The notes beneath the pieces were generated by a model that saw only the letters and a program-made list of their open reading frames with translations, made no database searches and was not told the DNA's origin. From assembly GCA_964491015.1 (NCBI GenBank), contig CAZBEY010000090.1, positions 1-6,510 of the forward strand: a stretch of DNA of 6,510 nucleotides, read 5' to 3'. Of the stretch, positions 1 through 6,483 are shown in pieces; the stretch's first letter is position 1; each line of letters begins with the position of its first letter. This DNA comes from JADFRD01 sp964491015 (GTDB lineage: Bacteria; Fidelibacterota; Marinisomatia; Marinisomatales; TCS55). Made by a program: the position numbers and the translations under genes.

Positions 1-19
1 GATAATCTTGAATAGAAAA

Positions 20-48
20 TTGACAGATTTCCCTTCAACGGTTTAAAT
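20..48 (+). promoter_or_regulatory. Possible sigma-70-type promoter for mltG
   Basis: A perfect TTGACA lies at 20-25 and, after a 17-base spacer, TTAAAT at 43-48 (4 of 6 matches to TATAAT). Transcription would start near 55, leaving only about ten untranslated bases before the mltG ATG at 65, which agrees with the lack of a Shine-Dalgarno site there. The window begins just upstream, so a promoter further left cannot be excluded. This rests on pattern match alone in AT-rich DNA. Confidence 0.25.
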
Positions 49-64
49 TCGCTCCCCGAAAATC

Positions 65-1117
65 ATGGAATTACATAAATTTAATCCGGGGAAGCGGACG
101 ATCGGTGCGGTGATGGGAATATTATTTTTCAGCGTATTGGCTTTTTCTTTTCTCATCATAAATTGGCCTCAAGGAAGCCCGTATCGTTCTGCTACGGTTC
201 AAATTCCAAAAGGATCCACTGTATCTGACGTGAGTCGGATTCTACTGGAAAAACAGATTATTACCAATGAGAGAGTTTTCAGGATCGCAGTTCGAGCTCT
301 GGGATTTGATAAACGATTGCCTGCCGGTTCCTATTCGATAAACGGCGCACAATCTAATTATGAAATAATTCATCAACTGGTTTATGGTGCACCAAATTTG
401 AAAAGGTTGACTGTGCTGGAAGGATGGAAAATGCAGGATATCGCTGCTGAAATTGAAACGGTTCTTGGTACTGATGCAGATGCTTTTTTGGATTTATGTA
501 CAAAAAAAAGCTTATTGAAAAAGTGGAATATTGCTCACGATTCTTTTGAAGGATTCCTGTTTCCCGATACTTATTATTTCCGGAGAAATGAAGACCCAAA
601 AAATATTTTGGAAAAAATGGTCCAGGAATATCAAAATTTTATGTCAGAAGAGCGACGAAATCGCGCCCGCGAACTGGGATTAAAAGAGTTGGAAATCATT
701 ACATTGGCTTCCATTATTGAAGGAGAAGCACTTTATGACGTTGAAAGACCCATCATTTCCGGCGTGTATCATAACCGTTTACAGAAAAGGATGAAACTTC
801 AGGCAGACCCGACGATTCAGTACATCATAAAGGATGGCCCCAGACGATTACTCAACAAAGATTTGAAAATTAAATCTCCGTACAATACTTACCTAAATAA
901 AGGATTGCCCCCGGGCCCAATCAATAACCCCGGTAAGGAATCGATTATTGCAGCATTATTTCCAAACGAAAATGAGTATTTATACTTTGTTGCCCGGGGA
1001 GACGGCTTTCATAAGTTCAGCAAAACTGAAAAAGAACATTTGATCGCAAAGAAAAAATTTCAAAAAATTCGTCGTCAGGTTAGGCGGAGAACAAAAACAA
1101 ATAAAGCGAATTCCTAA
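65..1117 (+). CDS. mltG: Endolytic murein transglycosylase MltG (YceG-like)
   Basis: MltG is an inner-membrane lytic transglycosylase that cuts nascent glycan strands within the chain and is thought to set strand length during peptidoglycan synthesis. The 350-residue product starts with a short basic cytosolic stretch, then one membrane anchor (about residues 13-34), then a periplasmic part. Residues about 42-118 resemble the LysM-like subdomain. The catalytic domain follows, with EGFLFPDTY at 162-170, ASIIEGEA at 215-222, NRL at 237-239, LQADPT at 245-250, SPYNTY at 271-276 and GLPPGPINNPG at 280-290. E219 aligns by motif with the catalytic glutamate of E. coli MltG (E218), and E221 with the second glutamate. 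The tail (about 330-350) is strongly basic. Length is normal for the family. No clear ribosome site precedes ATG 65. The next ATG (113, residue 17) would fall inside the membrane anchor, so 65 is preferred. uvrD follows after 4 bases. An A8 run at 502-509 does not break the frame. Confidence 0.95.
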   Translation: MELHKFNPGKRTIGAVMGILFFSVLAFSFLIINWPQGSPYRSATVQIPKGSTVSDVSRILLEKQIITNERVFRIAVRALGFDKRLPAGSYSINGAQSNYEIIHQLVYGAPNLKRLTVLEGWKMQDIAAEIETVLGTDADAFLDLCTKKSLLKKWNIAHDSFEGFLFPDTYYFRRNEDPKNILEKMVQEYQNFMSEERRNRARELGLKELEIITLASIIEGEALYDVERPIISGVYHNRLQKRMKLQADPTIQYIIKDGPRRLLNKDLKIKSPYNTYLNKGLPPGPINNPGKESIIAALFPNENEYLYFVARGDGFHKFSKTEKEHLIAKKKFQKIRRQVRRRTKTNKANS

Positions 1118-1121
1118 TTTT

Positions 1122-3290
1122 ATGAAAAAGCAATCATTAAACGATATCCAGAAACAGGCCGTAGAAGCAGTAGAAAATCCAGTCTTGATTTTTGCCGGCG
1201 CCGGCAGTGGTAAAACGCGCGTTTTAACACATAAAATTGCTTACTTAATTGAAAATGATTTATTCAAACCTGAAGATATACTTGCTGTAACCTTTACAAA
1301 TAAAGCAGCTGAAGAAATGACCAAAAGGGTTTGTAAACTATTGAAAAATAAAAATACAACCTTGGCGGTTGGAACATTTCATTCCATTTGTGCTCGATTA
1401 CTTCGTAAGGAAATTCAGCGATTAGGTTTTTCACAAGATTTCGCTATCTATGATAAACAGGATCAAGTGGCTCTGATCAAACTGGTCATGGATAATATGA
1501 ATGTATCCCGGACAATTGTTGATCCGAAAACGGTAAGCAATAATATCAGTTTTTACAAAAATAAATTGACAAATCCTTATGAAGCTGCCAGGGGTACAAG
1601 GACAGTTTTAGAAAGAACCGTGGTTGATATTTATAGAAATTATCAAAAAGAACTAAAGAAGAATAACGCTCTTGACTTCGATGATTTATTGCTGACCCCA
1701 CTAGAACTATTTGATAAGTTTCCTGATGTATTGTTAAAATATCAGCAAAAGTGGAAATATGTTTTAGTCGATGAATATCAGGACACAAATCGTCCACAGT
1801 TTTTATTTATACAAGCCATTGCGTCTGAACATAAACACATTTCTGTTGTGGGTGATGATGATCAATCCATTTATGGCTGGAGAGGTGCGGATATTCGTAA
1901 TATTTTGGATTTTGAAAAAACATTTCCCGGTTGTCAGGTTTTTCGTTTGGAACAAAATTATAGATCCACTCAACAGATTCTGGATGCAGCCAATGCAGTA
2001 GTGAAAAATAATACAGAGAGAGCGCTAAAAGAGCTCAAAGCCATGAATGGGGCCGGAGATAAACTGGGACTGTTAGAAACCAATGATGAAATGGAAGAAG
2101 CCGATGCGCTAATTAATGTATTGGAAAAAGAAATAAAAATGGGTAAAAGAACATTTAGTCATTTTGCTGTTCTCTACCGAACCAATGCACAGTCCAGAGC
2201 ACTGGAAGATAGTCTTCGCAGAAATGGTATCCCATATAAAATCATTGGCGGCATCCGGTTTTATGAACGGAAGGAAGTAAAAGATTTACTGGCTTACCTG
2301 CAGCTAATTGTCAATAAAAAAGATACGATTGCACTTCGTCGGGTGATCAATTTTCCCCCTCGGGGTATCGGCCTAAAAACGGTTGATAAATGTGTAAAAC
2401 TGGCAGAAAAAGAAAAAGTCGAGTTATTTGATGTCCTGGAGGACCCGTCAAAAATGGATATCCGCGGGAAACAGGCAAACGAATTAAAAAAATTCTATGA
2501 CATCGTCAGTAAATACCGGGATTTATTGGATAAACTGAATGCCGGTGAATTAGTCCGTACACTGGTTGAAGAAACCGGTATATTAAAATATTATAAAAAA
2601 CAGGATAATCAGGAAGATCTTGAACGGTCGAATAATATTAGTGAAATCTTAAATAGCGTTGACGAATTTATGGCTCGGAATCCCGAAGCAATGTTAACGG
2701 ATTTTCTTGAAGAAGTTTCATTACTAACCGGTATCGATCGTTGGAATGATCAAGCAAACAGAGTCACCCTCATGACGATCCACTCTTCAAAAGGATTAGA
2801 ATTTCCGGTTGTTTTTATTACCGGGCTAGAGGACGGATTATTTCCATTGTACCTTACGCTGCAGGATAAAAGGGAATTGGAAGAAGAACGCCGACTATTC
2901 TATGTAGGATTGACCCGTGCAAAAAAGAAAGTATTTATGTTTTATGCAAACAATCGTCGTCGAGCCGGCTCCGAGCAGTATTATGGCATGGTTTCCCGAT
3001 TTGTGCGAGAAATCCCTGAAAGTCATTTAAAGAAAATAAAATTCTCATCGGCAATGACGCGAAAAGTGATCGGTTCATCTCGAGGGAAAACACACACCGA
3101 AGTAAAACGAATCGTAACTGTTTTTGATGATTTCCGGGTTGGCGATATTGTTGAACACGCTATCTTTGGCGTAGGTAAAATCATGGCCTTGAGCGGATCA
3201 GGTGAAAATCAGCGCGTCGGCGTGATTTTTAAAGATGGTCTAAAGAAAAAATTAATTGTAAAATTCGCCAAGTTGAAAAAGGTAAAATAA
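1122..3290 (+). CDS. uvrD: UvrD/PcrA-type ATP-dependent 3'-5' DNA helicase
   Basis: This is a superfamily 1A helicase that unwinds DNA with ATP. Family members act in nucleotide excision repair, mismatch repair and removal of RecA or stalled complexes. All motifs are visible in the 722 residues: Q motif LNDIQKQAV (6-14), Walker A GAGSGKT (26-32), Ia TFTNKAAEEM (57-66), GTFHSIC (84-90), Walker B VDEYQD (216-221), motif III GDDDQSIYGWRGA (244-256), motif IV QNYRST (278-283), motif V TIHSSKGLEFPVVF (552-565) and motif VI EEERRLFYVGLTRAKK (587-602). After a variable linker, residues about 671-721 (GDIVEHAIFGVGKI, then a KKLIVKFAKLKKV ending) match the Tudor-like C-terminal domain of PcrA, which in Bacillus contacts RNA polymerase. 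That favours a PcrA/UvrD housekeeping role over Rep. Length is usual. ATG 1122 lies 4 bases after the mltG stop with no clear Shine-Dalgarno site. The Q motif at residue 6 supports this start. PcrA and UvrD cannot be told apart from sequence alone. Confidence 0.95.
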   Translation: MKKQSLNDIQKQAVEAVENPVLIFAGAGSGKTRVLTHKIAYLIENDLFKPEDILAVTFTNKAAEEMTKRVCKLLKNKNTTLAVGTFHSICARLLRKEIQRLGFSQDFAIYDKQDQVALIKLVMDNMNVSRTIVDPKTVSNNISFYKNKLTNPYEAARGTRTVLERTVVDIYRNYQKELKKNNALDFDDLLLTPLELFDKFPDVLLKYQQKWKYVLVDEYQDTNRPQFLFIQAIASEHKHISVVGDDDQSIYGWRGADIRNILDFEKTFPGCQVFRLEQNYRSTQQILDAANAVVKNNTERALKELKAMNGAGDKLGLLETNDEMEEADALINVLEKEIKMGKRTFSHFAVLYRTNAQSRALEDSLRRNGIPYKIIGGIRFYERKEVKDLLAYLQLIVNKKDTIALRRVINFPPRGIGLKTVDKCVKLAEKEKVELFDVLEDPSKMDIRGKQANELKKFYDIVSKYRDLLDKLNAGELVRTLVEETGILKYYKKQDNQEDLERSNNISEILNSVDEFMARNPEAMLTDFLEEVSLLTGIDRWNDQANRVTLMTIHSSKGLEFPVVFITGLEDGLFPLYLTLQDKRELEEERRLFYVGLTRAKKKVFMFYANNRRRAGSEQYYGMVSRFVREIPESHLKKIKFSSAMTRKVIGSSRGKTHTEVKRIVTVFDDFRVGDIVEHAIFGVGKIMALSGSGENQRVGVIFKDGLKKKLIVKFAKLKKVK

Positions 3291-3366
3291 GTCCTTAAGG
3301 TATCGCCTGATTTATTCAACCGATGATCCTTTTCATCCAATAATTTTCATACCTCCTTTTCGTCCC

Positions 3367-3397
3367 GATATTATTCTTTTTATAAAAGAATAATATC
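3367..3397. repeat. Perfect 14-base inverted repeat, 3-base centre
   Basis: The left arm GATATTATTCTTTT (3367-3380) is followed by TAT and by its exact reverse complement at 3384-3397. As DNA it could be a dimeric operator upstream of the fur-feo operon. As RNA it would form a long, perfect, AU-rich stem with a very tight loop, which could end or stabilise the uvrD transcript, although there is no following U tract (CTTAT follows). The symmetry is seen directly; the role is open. Confidence 0.6.
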
Positions 3398-3399
3398 CT

Positions 3400-3405
3400 T
3401 ATATT
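3400..3405 (+). promoter_or_regulatory. Candidate -10 element for the fur-feo operon
   Basis: TATATT matches TATAAT at 5 of 6 positions. The segment 17 bases upstream (TTTTTA, 3377-3382) is a poor -35 and lies inside the palindrome, so an activator or a different sigma factor may be involved if this is the promoter. Start of transcription would be near 3412, inside the Fur-box-like site, which is the usual geometry for repression. Tentative. Confidence 0.25.
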
Positions 3406-3408
3406 CAT

Positions 3409-3423
3409 TGAGACTCATTCTCA
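3409..3423. promoter_or_regulatory. Candidate Fur box (operator)
   Basis: TGAGACTCATTCTCA has 5-base arms TGAGA/TCTCA. Against the 7-1-7 Fur consensus (TGATAAT, any base, ATTATCA) it matches 5 of 7 in the left half and 6 of 7 in the right. It lies 13 bases before the fur start codon and just downstream of a possible -10. Inferred role: iron-dependent repression of fur, feoA, feoB and the small downstream gene by the Fur protein encoded here. Binding by a Fur paralogue such as PerR or Zur cannot be excluded. Confidence 0.5.
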
Positions 3424-3425
3424 TT

Positions 3426-3430
3426 AAGGA
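3426..3430 (+). promoter_or_regulatory. Ribosome binding site fixing the TTG start of fur
   Basis: AAGGA stands 6 bases before TTG at 3437. An in-frame TAA at 3425-3427 rules out any start further upstream, and the first in-frame ATG is only at residue 70, deep in the fold. The site therefore decides the unusual TTG start. Confidence 0.7.
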
Positions 3431-3436
3431 AACATT

Positions 3437-3862
3437 TTGTCAGAAAACTTGGATAAATTAAAATCAGCCCTCGCTCAGGAAGGATTGCGTTTTACCCAAC
3501 AGCGCGAAGCAGTTTGGAATGAAATTTTATCCAATGATGATCACCGTGATGCAGAGGATATTTATATTGCTCTTCGGAAAAATGGTTTATCCGTTTCCAG
3601 GGCAACTGTTTACCGCACTATTGATGTATTGGTAAAAAATAACATGGTTCGAAAACTGGATGTTGGATTTGGCTCCAGTAAATTTGAGCATAAAATGGAT
3701 CCGGTGCATCATGATCATATAATTTGCGTTCAGTGTGGAAAAATTGAAGAGTTCGTGGATGATGAAATTGAAATGATTCAGGACAAGATAGCAGCAGCCC
3801 ATGGCTTTGAGCTCGTGAAACATACCCACCAATTATTCGGAAAATGCAGAGACTGTCAATGA
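3437..3862 (+). CDS. fur: Fur-family metal-dependent transcriptional repressor
   Basis: Fur-family proteins are cytosolic dimers that bind operator DNA when loaded with their metal. The 141-residue product has the N-terminal winged helix (about 1-82: LRFTQQREAVW at 17-27, recognition helix region SRATVYRTIDVL at 54-65) and a C-terminal dimerisation domain with HHDHIICVQCGKIEEF (91-106). C97/C100 and C137/C140 form two CxxC pairs that fit a structural zinc site. H36, E84, H91, H92 and H94 sit where regulatory-metal ligands occur in family members. Length is typical. The start is TTG, chosen from a good AAGGA site and an upstream in-frame stop. Its stop overlaps the feoA start (ATGA), so it is the first gene of a ferrous-iron operon. 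That context favours iron as the sensed metal over zinc, manganese or peroxide, which sequence alone does not settle. A Fur-like box at 3409-3423 suggests autoregulation. Confidence 0.93.
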   Translation: MSENLDKLKSALAQEGLRFTQQREAVWNEILSNDDHRDAEDIYIALRKNGLSVSRATVYRTIDVLVKNNMVRKLDVGFGSSKFEHKMDPVHHDHIICVQCGKIEEFVDDEIEMIQDKIAAAHGFELVKHTHQLFGKCRDCQ

Positions 3863-4080
3863 CACTTTTTGATTTAGAAGACGGAAAAATCGCTACAGTT
3901 CAATCTTTTTTGGGGGAAACAGAATTACAGTCGCGCCTTGTTGAAATGGGAATTATACCTGGCGTACAAATTCGCAGAATAAAGACAGCACCTCTTCATG
4001 GACCCATCGAAATAAAAGTTCGTAATTACCATGTATCATTACGTCAGGAAGATGCTCGATTTATTTTGGTGACAATATGA
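3859..4080 (+). CDS. feoA: Ferrous iron transport protein A (FeoA)
   Basis: FeoA is a small cytosolic SH3-like protein needed for Fe(II) uptake by FeoB, probably acting on FeoB's cytosolic domain; its exact action is not settled. The 73-residue product shows the family pattern: opening MTLFDLEDGK, then LVEMGIIPG at about 28-36, then APLHGPIEIKV near 44-54 and a final ISLR-like strand and turn (VSLRQEDARFIL). I place the start at ATG 3859, which overlaps the fur stop as ATGA, because family members begin at this MTL and AGAGA lies 6 bases upstream. An in-frame ATG at 3844 would add five residues (78 in all) but has a GGA only 2 bases away. The feoA stop overlaps the feoB start by ATGA as well, so all three genes are probably translationally coupled. 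Confidence 0.93.
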   Translation: MTLFDLEDGKIATVQSFLGETELQSRLVEMGIIPGVQIRRIKTAPLHGPIEIKVRNYHVSLRQEDARFILVTI

Positions 4081-6224
4081 ATAAAAACGAGGGTAATCCA
4101 TGGGTTGCGTTAATTGGAAACCCGAACTGTGGTAAAACAGCCATTTTCAATTTGCTGACAGGTCTGAATCAGAAAGTATCTAATTATCCTGGAATAACAG
4201 TCGAAAAGAAAATTGGGAAAGCTCGATTCATCAACGGAGATGTGTTTAATCTTCTGGATCTTCCCGGAACTTACAGCTTAACGCCGGAATCACTGGATGA
4301 ACGAATCGTCACCGAACAAGTTCTCCAATGGATTCATGGAGATAATCCGCCCAGTGTTATTGTTTCAGTCGTGGATGCAACTAATATGAGCAGGAATCTG
4401 TATTTAACGACTCAACTCACAGATTTAGGTATTCCTGTCATCGTTGCTCTGAATATGATGGATCTTGTAAATGATAAGGAGCCGGTTGACACAAATAAAT
4501 TGGCCCAGAAACTGGGTGTTGAGGCGATTGTTCCCATGTCCGCAATCGAACAGTGGGGCCTGGATGAACTGTTGGAATCTATCTATCAATCAGTAAAGTC
4601 TGATCACTACGCCCACACCGAATTTCCTATCACCATTGATCATGATCGTTTAAAAATTCTTCAACCATTGAAAGATTTATTGCGCGAGAATTTCTCTTAT
4701 AATGATCGTTTTGCGACTGCCCAATCATTGCGCGTGCTAACGCGTCATTCCACAATCGATATTTATGCATTATTGGTTGGAACCGGAATTTCCATCAATA
4801 AATCATTTATAAATGATCTGAAGTACACTAGAGAAAAAACTATAGAAAATTTTGAACGTATAGGAGTAAAACACCGTATTCTGGAAGCAACGCTGCGTTA
4901 TAAATGGCTGGACAAGGTACTCGCAGACGCAAAAATCATTGTTAATACAAATCTTTCTGAAAAAACTCACAGTGAAAGAATTGACAAATTATTAACCCAT
5001 TCTTTATTTGGTCCTGCCATTTTTATCATGGTATTGTATTTTATTTTTCAATCCATTTTCACATGGGCATCGGCTCCTATGGACTGGATTAATTCCGGTG
5101 TTGGATGGACAGGTTCCCAAATATTAAACCTGATGCCTCCGGGGATCCTGAGGAATTTAATTGTTGAAGGTATTATTGCCGGTGTGGGTGCCATCCTTGT
5201 TTTTCTTCCCCAAATTCTCATATTGATATTTTTTATGACTGTATTAGAAGATTCAGGATATATGACAAGAGTGGCATTTATGATGGATCGTTTTATGACA
5301 AGATTAGGGTTGCATGGTCGATCTGTCCTTCCCCTCATGAGCGGATATGCCTGCGCAATTCCTGGCATTATTTCCACAAGAACTATAGACAGTTGGAAAG
5401 AGCGAATGATTACGATCCTGATTTTACCCCTAATGAGTTGCAGCGCTCGTTTACCTGTTTACACCCTCATGATAGGCGCTTTTATTCCTTCCACCACCCT
5501 TTTCGGCTTTTTAAATATGCAGGGATTGACCCTGGTTGTTATGTATTTTTTAGGCACAGCTACAGCATTCATTTTAGCAAAAATATTTAGCATTTTTATC
5601 AAAGCAAAAGGTAAATCCTCTTTCGTGATGGAACTCCCCCCCTATCGAATGCCTTTGTGGAGATCCGTTTTCAGGAATGTGTTTAACCGCGGGAAGATAT
5701 TTATTGTTAACGCCGGAAAAATTATTATGGCTATTTCCATTATTTTATGGTTCCTCGCATCCTTTCCTTCTGCAGATGAAACTTCAACTGACACCCATTC
5801 AATTCAACACAGTTATGTCGGAAAAATCGGGCATGTTATTGAGCCGATAATAGAACCGCTAGGATTTGACTGGAAAATAGGTATTGGTCTAATTACCTCT
5901 TTTGCAGCAAGAGAAGTGTTGGTCAGTACCATGGCAACTATTTATAATGTGGAATCCGATGGCGATGGAGTAGTTGTTTTAAAAGATGCCATGCAGAACG
6001 ACAGGGATCCAAAAACGGGAAAACCGCTTTATTCACCTCTGATGGCTCTGTCTCTCATGGTCTTTTTTGTTTTTGCAGCGCAATGTATGGCTACATTTGC
6101 TATTGTTCGAAACGAAACTAATTCGTGGAAATGGCCAATTTTTATGATTGTATACATGAATACATTGGCGTATAGTGCATCATTATTGGTCTACCAGGGT
6201 GGTAAGATCCTGGGGTTTGGTTGA
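4077..6224 (+). CDS. feoB: Ferrous iron transporter FeoB
   Basis: FeoB is the inner-membrane Fe(II) transporter with an N-terminal GTP-binding domain. In the 715 residues G1 is GNPNCGKT (14-21), G2 the threonine in PGITVEKK (T41), G3 DLPGTY (61-66), G4 NMMD (126-129) and G5 SA (155-156). A helical GDI-like region spans about 170-280. The membrane part has hydrophobic segments near 309-328, 360-390, 415-435, 443-470, 483-508, 541-562, 600-620, 653-678 and 686-707. The two Gate regions carry EDSGYMTRVAF, SGYACAIPGIISTRTI (C426) and PLMSCSARLPVY (C455), and later AAREVLVSTMATIYNV and FAAQC (C670). The cysteines fall where metal-path residues have been proposed in other FeoBs. Length is at the short end of the usual range but complete. 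The start overlaps feoA by 4 bases. The end reads TGA TGA TAG in frame. A small CxxC membrane gene follows 50 bases later. Confidence 0.96.
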   Translation: MNKNEGNPWVALIGNPNCGKTAIFNLLTGLNQKVSNYPGITVEKKIGKARFINGDVFNLLDLPGTYSLTPESLDERIVTEQVLQWIHGDNPPSVIVSVVDATNMSRNLYLTTQLTDLGIPVIVALNMMDLVNDKEPVDTNKLAQKLGVEAIVPMSAIEQWGLDELLESIYQSVKSDHYAHTEFPITIDHDRLKILQPLKDLLRENFSYNDRFATAQSLRVLTRHSTIDIYALLVGTGISINKSFINDLKYTREKTIENFERIGVKHRILEATLRYKWLDKVLADAKIIVNTNLSEKTHSERIDKLLTHSLFGPAIFIMVLYFIFQSIFTWASAPMDWINSGVGWTGSQILNLMPPGILRNLIVEGIIAGVGAILVFLPQILILIFFMTVLEDSGYMTRVAFMMDRFMTRLGLHGRSVLPLMSGYACAIPGIISTRTIDSWKERMITILILPLMSCSARLPVYTLMIGAFIPSTTLFGFLNMQGLTLVVMYFLGTATAFILAKIFSIFIKAKGKSSFVMELPPYRMPLWRSVFRNVFNRGKIFIVNAGKIIMAISIILWFLASFPSADETSTDTHSIQHSYVGKIGHVIEPIIEPLGFDWKIGIGLITSFAAREVLVSTMATIYNVESDGDGVVVLKDAMQNDRDPKTGKPLYSPLMALSLMVFFVFAAQCMATFAIVRNETNSWKWPIFMIVYMNTLAYSASLLVYQGGKILGFG

Positions 6225-6233
6225 TGATAGCTG

Positions 6234-6281
6234 GTGAGTAGTGAGGGGTAACGGGTGAATGTGAGAGGTAGTTGGTGAGTA
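6234..6281 (+). repeat. Degenerate GTGAGNG heptamer array
   Basis: Seven head-to-tail units, six of 7 bases and one of 6 (6255-6260), all begin with GT. Five of the seven begin GTGA, and the others (6248-6254, 6268-6274) begin GTA. The first and last units lie in a near-identical 14-base block, TAG then C or T then TGGTGAGTAG, at 6228-6241 and 6269-6282. The strand is G-rich and almost free of C. The array fills the space between feoB and the next small gene. It provides that gene's GAGAGG ribosome site (6263-6268), and its last unit contains the GTG start codon (6275). Such arrays can arise by slippage. Confidence 0.6.
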
Positions 6282-6448
6282 GAATTGATATTCAGACAAT
6301 TATAGCAATAGTAATATTGGCTGTAGCGCTAATTTATTCCTTCATTCGCTTTCGGAAAAACTGGAAGCGAGGTGATACTGACCCTAAATGTGAAAATTGC
6401 GATGTACCGGAAATGATAAAAAAAAGAAATTTGAAAATTGATCCTTAA
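6275..6448 (+). CDS. Small single-pass membrane protein with CxxC, feo-linked
   Basis: This 57-residue protein is too short for routine gene finding. It has one hydrophobic segment (about residues 8-24, rich in I, V, A and L), then a basic stretch RFRKNWKR (25-32) that predicts the C-terminus in the cytosol, then DPKCENCDVPEM (36-47) with C39 and C42, and a short basic tail. The start is GTG 6275 with GAGAGG 6 bases upstream. TTG 6272 is an alternative, and a TAG at 6269-6271 excludes anything earlier. By position and layout (one membrane helix, then cysteines) it resembles the small Cys-rich FeoB-associated proteins found after feoB, but it has only two cysteines instead of a cluster. A metal-binding, redox or FeoB-regulating role is inference. 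An A8 run at 6418-6425 lies after the CxxC, so a base error there would change only the last ten residues. Co-transcription with feoB is likely. Confidence 0.7.
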   Translation: MSRIDIQTIIAIVILAVALIYSFIRFRKNWKRGDTDPKCENCDVPEMIKKRNLKIDP

Positions 6449-6465
6449 CCCACACCAAAGTGGGT
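6448..6465 (+). terminator. Possible weak terminator hairpin after the feo operon
   Basis: ACCCAC (6448-6453) pairs exactly with GTGGGT (6460-6465) around the 6-base loop ACCAAA, beginning on the last base of the stop codon of the small gene. What follows (AGTGTTCTCCATTTT) is T-rich but has no uninterrupted T tract, so intrinsic termination would be weak. Confidence 0.4.
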
Positions 6466-6483
6466 AGTGTTCTCCATTTTCCC

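Larger units (their letters stand above)
3291..3436. other. Intergenic regulatory region between uvrD and fur
   Basis: These 146 bases contain no credible gene. They hold the palindrome CCTTAAGG at 3293-3300 directly after the uvrD stop, a weak GATGA/TCATC hairpin at 3322-3337, the strong 31-base palindrome at 3367-3397, a TATATT element at 3400-3405, a Fur-box-like site at 3409-3423 and the fur ribosome site AAGGA at 3426-3430. No GC-rich stem with a T tract, the classic intrinsic terminator, is seen after uvrD. Either the 31-base palindrome terminates uvrD or the end is made another way. Confidence 0.7.

Noticed and set aside
502..509. A8 run in mltG as a possible frameshift site
   Set aside because: The frame is continuous through the run and the conserved catalytic domain follows in the same frame, so there is no sign of a break.
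1771..2001. Second plus-strand frame inside uvrD (and another at 5393-5590 inside feoB)
   Set aside because: Both overlap conserved motif regions of the real gene in another frame and encode no recognisable protein.
3322..3337. GATGA/TCATC hairpin as a uvrD terminator
   Set aside because: The stem is only 5 bases, AT-rich and without a T tract.
3322..3358. Minus-strand AGGAGG followed closely by ATG
   Set aside because: The frames opened are only 5 to 6 codons long and the spacing to the first ATG is too short, so I treat it as chance.
3844..3858. Upstream in-frame ATG for feoA adding five residues
   Set aside because: The GGA before it is only 2 bases away, family members start at MTL, and ATG 3859 gives the ATGA overlap also seen between feoA and feoB.
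5048..5377. Minus-strand open frame of 109 codons inside feoB
   Set aside because: It lies wholly opposite a well-conserved FeoB membrane region and shows no recognisable domain. The same holds for minus-strand frames at 354-599, 1546-1797 and 3587-3832.
6438..6474. Minus-strand 10-codon frame with a GGGA upstream
   Set aside because: It is too short, it lies across the hairpin, and there is no other support.
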